From: Gammaproteobacteria bacterium
Lineage (GTDB): Bacteria; Pseudomonadota; Gammaproteobacteria; UBA9214
DNA length: 22,671 bases
Assembly (NCBI GenBank): GCA_029881775.1
Contig: JAOULY010000003.1
Span: forward strand, 1-22,671
Reading direction: 5' to 3'
This document shows, piece by piece, positions 7,763 through 15,416 of the stretch. The translations under genes were made by a program, and so were the position numbers. The notes below the pieces were generated by a model. That model was given only the letters and a program-made list of their open reading frames with translations, was not told the DNA's origin and made no database searches. The number at the start of each line of letters is the position of its first letter. Within the stretch, counting starts at the first letter, position 1.

Positions 7763-7771
7763 TGCTAAAAT
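7763..7771 (+). promoter_or_regulatory. Candidate extended -10 promoter for gyrA
   Basis: TGCTAAAAT combines a TGn extension with TAAAAT (one mismatch from TATAAT), 86 bases upstream of the gyrA ATG. The -35 region is poor, which is tolerated in extended -10 promoters. It would give a leader of about 80 nt. Confidence 0.5.
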
Positions 7772-7784
7772 GGGCGGTCTTTAT

Positions 7785-7819
7785 TGCCGTGGATGCCGCC
7801 AGAAGGAAATTACGGCATC
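7785..7819 (+). promoter_or_regulatory. Competing stems in the gyrA leader
   Basis: TGCCGT (7785-7790) can pair with ACGGCA (7812-7817), and GATGCCG (7792-7798) can pair with CGGCATC (7813-7819). Both use the same 3' arm, so only one can form at a time. Function is unknown; the second stem has the longer pairing and smaller loop. Confidence 0.35.
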
Positions 7820-7856
7820 GGCGCGAATTAGCAGGGAGTCGATTTAACCCGTCCAT

Positions 7857-10421
7857 ATGAACGATTTCGCGAAAGAAGTCCTGCCGGTCAATCTCGAAGA
7901 CGAGATGAAACAGTCCTACCTCGATTACGCCATGAGCGTAATCGTCGGGCGTGCCCTGCCGGATGTCCGCGATGGCCTCAAGCCGGTCCATCGGCGGGCA
8001 CTGTATGCGATGAGCGAACTGGGCAACGACTGGAACAAGCCCTACAAAAAGTCTGCCCGTATTGTCGGTGACGTGATCGGTAAGTACCACCCGCATGGCG
8101 ACACCGCGGTGTACGACACCATTGTGCGCATGGCGCAGCCGTTTTCGCTGCGTTACATGCTGGTAGACGGGCAGGGCAACTTCGGTTCAGTCGACGGTGA
8201 CTCGCCTGCGGCCATGCGTTACACCGAAGTGCGCATGTCGAAAATTGCGCATGAACTGATTGCCGATCTCGACAAGGAAACCGTCGATTTCACTGCCAAC
8301 TACGACGAGACGGAGCACGAACCGTCGGTATTCCCGACGCGCGTGCCGAACCTGCTGGTTAACGGTTCCGCCGGTATTGCCGTTGGCATGGCCACCAACA
8401 TACCGCCGCATAACCTCGGCGAAATCATCAACGCCTGCCTGGCGCTGATCGAAAATCCTGGCATCGAAATTGCCGGCCTGATGGAGCACGTGCCGGGTCC
8501 GGATTTCCCTACGGCCGGCATCATCAACGGCGTGCGCGGTATCCATGAGGCCTATCGCACCGGTCGCGGGCGGATTCACATCCGTGCGCGCAGTCATATA
8601 GAAGACTACGGCAAGGGCAAGCAGCGCATCGTCATCACCGAGTTGCCGTACCAGGTGAACAAGGCGCGCTTGCTGGAGAAGATCGCCGAACTGGTCAAGG
8701 ACAAGAAGATCGAGGGTATCTCCGGTTTGCGCGACGAGTCCGACAAGGACGGCATGCGCATGGTGGTGGACCTGAAGCGCGGCGAAGTGGCCGAGGTTGT
8801 CCTGAACAATCTTTACCAGCACACGCAGCTGCAGAATGTATTTGGTATCAACATGGTGGCGCTGGTCGACGGGCGGCCGCAGTTGCTGAACCTCAAGCAG
8901 TGCCTGGAAGCGTTTATTCGTCACCGCCGCGATGTAGTGACTCGTCGCACAGTGTTCGATCTGCGCAAGGCGCGCCAGCGTGCCCACATATTGGAAGGCC
9001 TGGCGGTCGCGCTGTCCAACATCGATGAAGTCATCCGCCTGATCAAGACCTCGTCAAACCGGAACGAGGCGAAACTGGCCCTGATGGAGCGCAACTGGGA
9101 GCCGGGTGTGGTCTCCGGCATGCTGGAGCGTGCCGGTGCCACGGCCTCGCGTCCGGACGACCTGGAAGACGGATTCGGGCTGCTCGATGACGGTTATCGC
9201 CTGTCGGAGCGGCAGACGCTGGCCATCCTCGAGTTGCGCCTGCACCAGTTGACGGGTCTCGAGCAGGACAAGATCGTCAACGAGTACAAGGAACTGCTCG
9301 AGGTGATCGATGCATTGCTGGCGATCCTGGAAAGCCCGGACCGCCTGATGGAAGTGATCCGCGAGGAACTGACCGAGCTGCGTGACCAGTTTGGTGACGA
9401 GCGCCGAACCGAGATTCTGACCGACCATCTCGACCTGGCGATCGAGGACCTGATCAGCGAGGAAGACGTGGTGGTGACGCTGTCACATGCCGGTTATGCC
9501 AAGTCACAGCCGTTATCCGATTATCGCGCCCAGCGTCGCGGTGGCCGTGGCAAGACGGCGGCCGGTGTGCGTGAAGAAGATTTTATAGACAAGCTGTTTA
9601 TTGCCAGCACGCACGACACCATTCTGTGTTTCTCGAGTCGTGGCAAGGCGTACTGGCTGAAGGTCTACGAGCTGCCGCAGGCCGGGCGCACCGCACGCGG
9701 CAAGCCGATCGTGAACCTGTTGCCGCTTGAAAAAGACGAGCGCATAAATGCCATTCTGCCGATTCGTGAATTCGACGAAAATCATTTTGTCTTCATGGCA
9801 ACTGCCAACGGTACGGTGAAGAAAACACCGCTGTCAGGTTTCTCGCGCCCGCGCGCGAACGGCATTATTGCCATCGACCTGCGCGAGAACGATTACCTGA
9901 TCGACGTGGCCATTACCGATGGCAGTCAGGACATCATGCTGTTCAGTGACGCGGGCAAGGTGATTCGTTTCTCCGAGGCGGATGTGCGGCAGATGGGTCG
10001 AACAGCCTGTGGCGTGCGGGGCATAAAGCTGCCGGAAGGCAAGCGCGTCATTTCACTGATTATTGCCAGCGACAGCCCGGTATTGACGGCGACCGAGAAT
10101 GGTTACGGCAAGCGTACCCTGGCCGCTGATTACCCCGTTTACGGACGTGGCGGGCAGGGCGTGATCGCCATTCAGGTGACGGAACGCAATGGCGCGGTGG
10201 TCGGCGCGGTACCGGCAGATGACAATGACGAGGTGATGCTGATCAGTAGCGGCGGTACGCTGGTCAGGACACGGGTCAACGAGATTTCCGTTATGGGCCG
10301 AAATACCCAGGGCGTAAACCTGATTTCCTTGTCCAGGGACGAAGTGCTGGTTGGTATCGAGCGCATCCTTGAAGAGCGGGATGAGGAGCAGAATGAAGCC
10401 GAACAGGATGAGGCTGAATAG
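7857..10421 (+). CDS. gyrA: DNA gyrase subunit A
   Basis: Breakage-reunion subunit of the A2B2 type II topoisomerase that introduces negative supercoils. The 854-residue protein (E. coli 875) has the winged-helix domain with catalytic Tyr122 in AMRYTE, the quinolone-resistance region with Thr83 and Asp87 (HPHGDTAVYD), a long tower/coiled-coil region, and a C-terminal beta-pinwheel opened by the GyrA box QRRGGRG at 559-565, the mark that separates gyrase from topoisomerase IV. The tail is strongly acidic. The ATG is fixed by a stop three codons upstream (taa 7845-7847) and by the conserved N-terminus, yet the nearest Shine-Dalgarno-like AGGGAG (7833-7838) is 18 bases away, which is unusually far. 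It is followed 11 bp later by serC. Confidence 0.98.
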   Translation: MNDFAKEVLPVNLEDEMKQSYLDYAMSVIVGRALPDVRDGLKPVHRRALYAMSELGNDWNKPYKKSARIVGDVIGKYHPHGDTAVYDTIVRMAQPFSLRYMLVDGQGNFGSVDGDSPAAMRYTEVRMSKIAHELIADLDKETVDFTANYDETEHEPSVFPTRVPNLLVNGSAGIAVGMATNIPPHNLGEIINACLALIENPGIEIAGLMEHVPGPDFPTAGIINGVRGIHEAYRTGRGRIHIRARSHIEDYGKGKQRIVITELPYQVNKARLLEKIAELVKDKKIEGISGLRDESDKDGMRMVVDLKRGEVAEVVLNNLYQHTQLQNVFGINMVALVDGRPQLLNLKQCLEAFIRHRRDVVTRRTVFDLRKARQRAHILEGLAVALSNIDEVIRLIKTSSNRNEAKLALMERNWEPGVVSGMLERAGATASRPDDLEDGFGLLDDGYRLSERQTLAILELRLHQLTGLEQDKIVNEYKELLEVIDALLAILESPDRLMEVIREELTELRDQFGDERRTEILTDHLDLAIEDLISEEDVVVTLSHAGYAKSQPLSDYRAQRRGGRGKTAAGVREEDFIDKLFIASTHDTILCFSSRGKAYWLKVYELPQAGRTARGKPIVNLLPLEKDERINAILPIREFDENHFVFMATANGTVKKTPLSGFSRPRANGIIAIDLRENDYLIDVAITDGSQDIMLFSDAGKVIRFSEADVRQMGRTACGVRGIKLPEGKRVISLIIASDSPVLTATENGYGKRTLAADYPVYGRGGQGVIAIQVTERNGAVVGAVPADDNDEVMLISSGGTLVRTRVNEISVMGRNTQGVNLISLSRDEVLVGIERILEERDEEQNEAEQDEAE

Positions 10422-10432
10422 CAAGCAAGCAT

Positions 10433-11515
10433 ATGTCCGAGGTCTTTAATTTCAGTGCCGGTCCGGCCATGTTGCCGCGGACCGTTTTGCAGCAGGCTCG
10501 CGAGGAACTGATCGACTGGCATGGTACCGGCATGTCGGTGATGGAGATGAGTCACCGCGGCAAGGAATACATGTCGATTGCGACACAGGCAGAAGCCGAT
10601 TTGCGCAGCCTGCTGGATATCCCCGATAACTATTACGTCCTGTTTCTGCAGGGTGGTGCAACCACTCAGTTTGCCATGGTGCCGCACAACCTGCTGCGGG
10701 GGAAAACGCGGGCGGACTACATCAACACCGGTGCCTGGTCGAAGAAGGCGATTGCCGAGGCGCGACGCTATTGTGATGTCAATGTCGCTGCCAGTTCCGA
10801 CGAGACCAGCTACACATCCATTCCCGATGCCTCGGACTGGCAGCTGGATGCCGATGCCGCTTATGTGCACTACACGCCAAACGAGACCATTGGTGGCGTA
10901 GAGTTTCACGCCATTCCGGATGTCGGCGAAGTGCCACTGGTTGCCGACATGTCGTCGACAATACTGTCACGTCCGCTTGATGTGTCGCGTTTCGGTGTGA
11001 TTTATGCCGGGGCGCAGAAGAATATCGGACCGGCCGGGCTGACCGTCGTGATTGTGCGTAACGACCTGGTCGGTGATACGCTGGATTCCACGCCGTCGAT
11101 GTTCGATTACAAGGCGCATGCAGACAACGGCTCGATGCTGAATACCCCGCCGACCTTTGCCTGGTATCTCGCCGGGCTGGTATTCAAGTGGATTGGCGAG
11201 CAGGGCGGCCTGACCACAATGGCCGCGATCAACGAACGCAAGGCACAGCGACTGTACAATGCAGTCGACAGCTCCGGGTTTTACAGCAGCCCGGTTGATC
11301 CGGCCTGCCGGTCGTGGATGAACGTACCCTTTACACTGGCCGACGCGGCGCTGGATGGCGATTTCCTGGAACAGGCGAAAGCGGCCGGCCTGCTGAACCT
11401 CAAGGGACACCGCTCAGTGGGTGGCATGCGCGCGAGTATCTACAATGCCATGCCGGAAGCGGGCGTGAATGCATTGATTGATTTCATGAAAGAGTTTGAA
11501 AGAACACACGCCTGA
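10433..11515 (+). CDS. serC: Phosphoserine aminotransferase
   Basis: PLP enzyme that converts 3-phosphohydroxypyruvate and glutamate to phosphoserine; it also serves pyridoxal phosphate synthesis through 4-phosphohydroxy-threonine in bacteria using the long route. The 360-residue protein (E. coli 362) begins with the family FNFSAGPAMLP, contains MEMSHRGKEY and the phosphate-binding GGATTQF, and has the Schiff-base Lys196 in AGAQKNIGPAG. It starts 11 bp after gyrA with a poor Shine-Dalgarno, which suggests coupling to gyrA translation. The gyrA-serC-pheA order is that of the Pseudomonas supraoperon. A weak 6-bp hairpin (acacgc/gcgtgt, 11506-11525) spans its stop codon just before serA. Confidence 0.97.
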   Translation: MSEVFNFSAGPAMLPRTVLQQAREELIDWHGTGMSVMEMSHRGKEYMSIATQAEADLRSLLDIPDNYYVLFLQGGATTQFAMVPHNLLRGKTRADYINTGAWSKKAIAEARRYCDVNVAASSDETSYTSIPDASDWQLDADAAYVHYTPNETIGGVEFHAIPDVGEVPLVADMSSTILSRPLDVSRFGVIYAGAQKNIGPAGLTVVIVRNDLVGDTLDSTPSMFDYKAHADNGSMLNTPPTFAWYLAGLVFKWIGEQGGLTTMAAINERKAQRLYNAVDSSGFYSSPVDPACRSWMNVPFTLADAALDGDFLEQAKAAGLLNLKGHRSVGGMRASIYNAMPEAGVNALIDFMKEFERTHA

Positions 11516-11539
11516 AGGCGCGTGTAACGGTTGGGGGCA

Positions 11540-12703
11540 ATGCTGAAAATACTGACACTGAACAATATTTCGCCGGTCGGGCTTGATCACTTCCCGCGTG
11601 ACAGCTACGAGGTAGGTTCGGAAATCTCGCAACCGGATGCTATTTTGCTGCGCTCGCACAACATGCATGAGATGGATGTGCCGGCCTCGGTCAAGGCCAT
11701 CGGTCGTGCCGGTGCGGGTGTTAATAATATTCCGGTCGAGCGCATGAGCGAGGCGGGTATTTGCGTGTTCAATGCGCCCGGCGCCAATGCCAATGCAGTC
11801 AAGGAACTGGTTATTGCCGGGATGCTGATTGCCTCACGCAACCTGTGCCAGGCATGGGAATTTGCGCGCGGTCTTGAAGGTGACGACAGCGTCATTCACA
11901 AGGCGGTTGAGGCCGGCAAGAAGCAGTTTGTCGGTTTCGAGTTGCCGGGTAAAACACTGGGTGTCGTCGGTCTGGGCGCGATCGGGGTGCAGGTCGCGAA
12001 CGGCGCGCTGGCACAGGGTATGAATGTAATCGGTTTCGATCCGGATATCACGGTCAAGCGGGCGTGGGAGATGTCGTCCCAGGTGCGGCAGGCGGCGAGT
12101 ATCGAGGAATTACTGGCAAACGTGGATTACGTTACGTTCCATGTGCCGCTGGTTGATGCCACGCGTAACGTGATTAACGCGGAACGTTTGCAGCGCGTGC
12201 GTAAGAATCTCATTATCCTGAATTTCTCGCGCGATGGTGTGGTGGATGATGCAGCCGTAGTCGATGCCATCAATGACGGACGCGTGTATGCCTACATATG
12301 CGACTTCCCGAGCAATCTGCTCAAGGATCACCCGCGTGTTGTGGCCCTGCCGCACCTTGGCGCATCCACGCAACAGGCAGAGGAAAACTGTGCGGTGATG
12401 GTGGTGGAAGAGGTGCGTGACTACCTGGAAAACGGCAATGTTCGCAATTCCGTCAATTTCCCGGAATTGTTTATGGCCCGCAACGGTGGCTTCCGTGTGT
12501 GTATTGTGAATGAAAACGTGCCGAATATGCTGGGCCAGATATCGACCTGCATGGCGGAATCCGGTCTGAATATTCTCGACATGCTCAACAAGTCGCGCGG
12601 CGAAATTGCCTATACGCTGGTTGATGTCGACTCGGCGCTGTCCGCTGAGTGCCTGGAACGGATTGCCGCGATCGATGGCGTCCTGGATGTCCGCAGCCTG
12701 TAG
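11540..12703 (+). CDS. serA: D-3-phosphoglycerate dehydrogenase, ACT-domain form
   Basis: First enzyme of serine synthesis, oxidising 3-phosphoglycerate to 3-phosphohydroxypyruvate, the substrate of the SerC encoded just upstream. The 387-residue product has the D-2-hydroxyacid dehydrogenase fold: IGRAGAGVNNIP, the NAD-binding GLGAIG in LGVVGLGAIGVQVANGAL, FSRDGVVDD holding the catalytic Arg, and PHLGASTQQAEENCA with the catalytic His. A C-terminal ACT domain (about 318-387) suggests feedback by serine or another amino acid. The ATG at 11540 is preferred over an in-frame TTG nine bases upstream; GGGGG just upstream is the only ribosome-site candidate. Presence of serA here is unlike Pseudomonas, where serC is followed directly by pheA. 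serB is not in the window. Confidence 0.94.
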   Translation: MLKILTLNNISPVGLDHFPRDSYEVGSEISQPDAILLRSHNMHEMDVPASVKAIGRAGAGVNNIPVERMSEAGICVFNAPGANANAVKELVIAGMLIASRNLCQAWEFARGLEGDDSVIHKAVEAGKKQFVGFELPGKTLGVVGLGAIGVQVANGALAQGMNVIGFDPDITVKRAWEMSSQVRQAASIEELLANVDYVTFHVPLVDATRNVINAERLQRVRKNLIILNFSRDGVVDDAAVVDAINDGRVYAYICDFPSNLLKDHPRVVALPHLGASTQQAEENCAVMVVEEVRDYLENGNVRNSVNFPELFMARNGGFRVCIVNENVPNMLGQISTCMAESGLNILDMLNKSRGEIAYTLVDVDSALSAECLERIAAIDGVLDVRSL

Positions 12704-12724
12704 GCTGATACAACAGGTCTGGTC

Positions 12725-12780
12725 GCCGCTGCTCCATGCACTTGCTCCTTCACGGGCTGAAGATCGTGGAAAGCAGCGGC
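12725..12780. repeat. Inverted repeat downstream of serA
   Basis: Perfect 9-bp arms gccgctgct (12725-12733) and agcagcggc (12772-12780) enclose 38 bases that contain a smaller cttca/tgaag stem. No T-run follows, so it resembles an extragenic palindrome or message-end stabiliser rather than an intrinsic terminator. Confidence 0.6.
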
Positions 12781-12815
12781 TGACAAAAGGCCGGATTCCA
12801 GCTGCCCGTAAATTT

Positions 12816-12949
12816 CCTCCCTCTCAGGGTGAGGATCGGGGAGAGCGAAGCGAGGGGCCGGGGATCAATCAGCAGTAACAGTTTGATAGTATATTCCTCT
12901 CCCTGGTCCTCTCCCGAAGCACCCAAAGAACGGGCATAAAGGAGAGGGG
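12816..12949. repeat. CT/GA-rich repeat cluster (cctctccc/gggagagg)
   Basis: The block cctctccc occurs twice (12896-12903, 12908-12915), and complementary purine blocks gggagag (12839-12845) and ggagaggg (12941-12948) flank it. Fragments of this kind resemble the CTCTCCC/GGGAGAGG intergenic repeats common in gammaproteobacterial genomes. This copy looks degenerate. Confidence 0.5.
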
Positions 12950-13009
12950 ATGAACTTTTATAATGGCATTTGGTGCTCATGGCGATCAGGCGTTGAACGT
13001 GCGGGATAA
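12950..13009 (+). CDS. Candidate aromatic-rich leader peptide before pheA
   Basis: A 19-codon ORF, MNFYNGIWCSWRSGVERAG, begins at ATG 12950 with GGAG five bases upstream and ends at TAA 13007-13009. Four of 19 residues are aromatic (Phe3, Tyr4, Trp8, Trp11). It lies 62 bases before pheA and is followed by a T-rich run at 13019-13030, the arrangement expected for transcription attenuation. Against it, the Shine-Dalgarno-like purines belong to the CT/GA repeat, no strong terminator stem ending at the T-run could be found, and aromatic density is much lower than in the classical pheA leader. A perfect TATAAT inside it (12959-12964) could instead be a promoter element, in which case the ORF would not be transcribed from there. 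Confidence 0.25.
   Translation: MNFYNGIWCSWRSGVERAG
12959..12964 (+). promoter_or_regulatory. Candidate -10 box for pheA
   Basis: Perfect TATAAT 107 bases upstream of the pheA ATG, but without a recognisable -35 hexamer at 16-18 bp. It overlaps the candidate leader peptide, so the two readings compete. Confidence 0.3.
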
Positions 13010-13071
13010 GGGGGCAGCTTTTTTATTTTTACCGCTGCTTCGAGATCATGCTGATAACTGGTTGAAAAATA

Positions 13072-14154
13072 ATGGCTACTGATGACAGATTGTCCGGGCT
13101 GCGTGAGCGCATTGATGCGCTGGATGAACAGATCCAGACGCTGATAAACGAGCGCGCGTCGTGTGCGCAGGAAGTCGCCAACGTCAAGCTGGCGGCCGGC
13201 GAGGATACACACTTTTATCGTCCCGAACGGGAAGTGGCCATTTTGCGTCGTGTCAGCGAGCGCAATACCGGGCCAATGCCCAATGAGGAAATGGCGCGCC
13301 TGTTCCGTGAAATCATGTCGGCCTGCCTGGCACTCGAAAAACCGCTGACCATTGCCTACCTGGGTCCGGAAGGCACGTTTACCCAGTCCGCAGCCCTCAA
13401 GCAGTTCGGCCATTCGGTTGAAACCATCCCGCTGGACGGGATTGACGACGTGTTCCGGGAAGTCGAGGCCGGTGCCGCTGACTACGGCGTGGTACCGATC
13501 GAGAATTCCACCGAGGGCGTAGTACGGCACACGCTTGACCTGTTCCAGAATTCACCGCTGCATGTATGCGGAGAAGTGCAGCTGCGCGTTCACCATCACC
13601 TGTTGTCACGCGACAGCGATACGCCGATAACGAAAGTCATGGCGCATCAGCAGGCGCTGGCACAATGTCGTGCATGGCTGGAGGCGCATTTGCCGCATGC
13701 CACGCATGAGGCCGTGGCCAGTAATGCCGACGCGGCAAGGCGCGTCAGCAATGAAAGCGGCTCGGCTGCGATCGCCAGCGAGACGGCTGCTGAAATTTAC
13801 GGCCTGACTATCCGTAACCGCAATATCGAAGACGAGCCGGACAATACCACACGCTTCCTGGTAATCGGCAAGCAGGCGGCGTTACCCAGTGGCGATGACC
13901 TGACCTCGCTGCTGGTGTCGTTACGCAACAAGTCCGGCACGCTGTACCAGATGCTCCAGCATATCGCACGTCACGGCGTCAGCATGACGCGTATAGAATC
14001 ACGTCCATCCCGACAGGGTCTCTGGGAATACCTGTTCTATATCGACGTGGAGGGGCATCGTGAAGATGCGGCAGTCGCTGCGGCACTGGCCGATCTTGAA
14101 AAGGATTCGATTGCGGTCAAGGTGCTTGGCTCCTATCCGAGAGCGGTTATTTAA
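13072..14154 (+). CDS. pheA: Bifunctional chorismate mutase/prephenate dehydratase
   Basis: P-protein: converts chorismate to prephenate and then phenylpyruvate, the committed path to phenylalanine. The 360 residues read as an AroQ-type chorismate mutase (about 1-90; LRERIDALDEQIQTLINER), a prephenate dehydratase domain (about 94-270; YLGPEGTFTQSAA, VPIENSTEGVV, and the catalytic T260-R261-F262 in DNTTRF), and a C-terminal ACT domain with the phenylalanine-binding ESRP motif at 309-312, which predicts feedback inhibition by phenylalanine. The ATG has only a weak GGTTGA upstream. A 368-bp structured gap separates it from serA, so it may have its own promoter; a REP-like palindrome separates it from hisC. 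Confidence 0.97.
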   Translation: MATDDRLSGLRERIDALDEQIQTLINERASCAQEVANVKLAAGEDTHFYRPEREVAILRRVSERNTGPMPNEEMARLFREIMSACLALEKPLTIAYLGPEGTFTQSAALKQFGHSVETIPLDGIDDVFREVEAGAADYGVVPIENSTEGVVRHTLDLFQNSPLHVCGEVQLRVHHHLLSRDSDTPITKVMAHQQALAQCRAWLEAHLPHATHEAVASNADAARRVSNESGSAAIASETAAEIYGLTIRNRNIEDEPDNTTRFLVIGKQAALPSGDDLTSLLVSLRNKSGTLYQMLQHIARHGVSMTRIESRPSRQGLWEYLFYIDVEGHREDAAVAAALADLEKDSIAVKVLGSYPRAVI

Positions 14155-14201
14155 TTACTTACATTCTGTCTCGCGCAAAGGCGCCAGGAGTAAACAACAC
14201 C

Positions 14202-14269
14202 CTGTAGGAGCGCAGCAATGCGCGCATTGCTGCGGCTGAATTATTCGCGGACAGCGTCCGCTCCTACAG
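14202..14269. repeat. REP-like palindromic element between pheA and hisC
   Basis: Outer arms ctgtaggagcg (14202-14212) and cgctcctacag (14259-14269) are perfect reverse complements. Inside lie a 10-bp palindrome gcagcaatgc/gcattgctgc (14212-14233, two-base centre) and a gcggac/gtccgc stem (14247-14261). The TGTAGGAGCG border is the kind seen in repetitive extragenic palindromes of Pseudomonas and Xanthomonas relatives, which are mobilised by RAYT transposases. No RAYT gene is present in this window. Confidence 0.8.
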
Positions 14270-14288
14270 CACATTTCAGGTCCTGCAA

Positions 14289-15416
14289 ATGCCGTCAGAC
14301 AATAATAAATTCCTCCAGCTGGTCGCGCCCGGTGTGCGCGCCCTGCAGCCATACCTGCCCGGGAAACCCGTCGAGGAGCTGGAGCGCGAACTGGGAATTC
14401 GCAATGTCATCAAGCTGGCCTCCAACGAAAATCCGTTTGGTCCAAGTCCGCGTGCGCTGGCTGCGGCAAACGCCGTCATCGGCGGGATTGCGCGTTACCC
14501 GGACGGCAGCTGCTGGCAGCTGGCGGCAGCGCTTGGACAACGGCACCGGGTAGATCCCGGCTGCATCACCCTGGGTAACGGGTCAAACGATGTGCTTGAC
14601 CTGGTTGCACGGGTCTTTTTGACACCGGCCCATGAGGCGGTTTTCTCCCGCCACGCGTTTGCCGTGTACCCGATCGCGGTCCAGGCCGTGGGTGCGCGCG
14701 CCCGCGTTGCAGCGGCGCATGATGGCAGTCGCGGCCCGGCGTATGGCCATGACCTGGATGCCATGCGTGCATGTGTCGGGCCGGACACGCGCGTGGTGTT
14801 CATCGCCAACCCGAACAACCCGACCGGCGGCTGGCTGGATGCCGCGGCACTGGAAGCATTCATTGCTGACCTGCCGGCGCATGTCATGGTGGTCGTGGAC
14901 GAGGCCTACAGTGAATATGTCGAGCAGGCCGCTTACCCGGATACCACGCAGTGGCTCGAGCGCTTCGCCAACCTGATTGTGACGCGGACGTTTTCGAAGG
15001 CCTATGGCCTGGCCGGTTTGCGCGTCGGTTACGCCGTGTCTCATCCGCAGGTCGCGGCTTTGTTAAACCGGGTACGCCAGCCGTTCAATGTAAACCTGGT
15101 GGCGCAGGCGGCGGCGCTGGCGGCACTTGATGACCATGCGCATATTGCTGAAACCGTGCAGGGCAATCGTGAGGGCATGCGCCAGTTGCTGGACGGTTTC
15201 AGCGCCCTGCGGCTGACGTGGATAGAATCGGTCGGTAATTTCGTGGCGGTCGATACCGGGCGGACCGGGTCGGATGTGTATGCAGCCCTGTTGCGTGAAG
15301 GTGTAATCGTGCGGCCGGTGGCAAACTATGAAATGCCGAATCACTTGCGTATAACAGTAGGTAGCCGGGAACAAAACACGCGCTTTCTCGAAGCACTGGA
15401 AAAAGTCCTTTCATGA
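14289..15416 (+). CDS. hisC: Histidinol-phosphate aminotransferase-like enzyme (HisC)
   Basis: PLP-dependent class I/II aminotransferase. The 375-residue protein has LASNENPFGPSP at the N-terminus, the substrate-side NPNNPTGGW, VVDEAYSEY, and the Schiff-base Lys237 in TRTFSKAYGLAGLRVGYA, then RITVGSREQN near the end. By sequence it is HisC-like, but its place between pheA and tyrA matches the second, supraoperon-borne HisC copy of Pseudomonas (called HisHb there), which has been linked to aromatic amino acid transamination. A dual role with phenylpyruvate or hydroxyphenylpyruvate is therefore likely but inferred; whether another hisC exists in a his operon cannot be seen here. Its stop overlaps the tyrA ATG (ATGA). 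Confidence 0.92.
   Translation: MPSDNNKFLQLVAPGVRALQPYLPGKPVEELERELGIRNVIKLASNENPFGPSPRALAAANAVIGGIARYPDGSCWQLAAALGQRHRVDPGCITLGNGSNDVLDLVARVFLTPAHEAVFSRHAFAVYPIAVQAVGARARVAAAHDGSRGPAYGHDLDAMRACVGPDTRVVFIANPNNPTGGWLDAAALEAFIADLPAHVMVVVDEAYSEYVEQAAYPDTTQWLERFANLIVTRTFSKAYGLAGLRVGYAVSHPQVAALLNRVRQPFNVNLVAQAAALAALDDHAHIAETVQGNREGMRQLLDGFSALRLTWIESVGNFVAVDTGRTGSDVYAALLREGVIVRPVANYEMPNHLRITVGSREQNTRFLEALEKVLS

Larger units (their letters stand above)
12704..13071 (+). other. 368-bp non-coding gap between serA and pheA
   Basis: No ordinary gene is seen. From left to right it holds a long inverted repeat (12725-12780), a CT/GA-rich repeat zone (12816-12949), a candidate 19-codon aromatic-rich ORF (12950-13009) with an overlapping TATAAT, and a T-run (13019-13030) about 40 bases before pheA. 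The segment gcagc (13014-13018) can pair with gctgc (13034-13038) around that T-run. The octamer ccgctgct occurs at 12726-12733 and again at 13032-13039. Confidence 0.75.

Noticed and set aside
8187..8987. Long minus-strand open frame inside gyrA
   Set aside because: Antisense shadow of a highly conserved gene with no recognisable domain.
14218..14553. Plus-strand frame beginning in the REP-like palindrome and entering hisC out of frame
   Set aside because: It begins within the palindrome, overlaps hisC for most of its length and resembles no protein.
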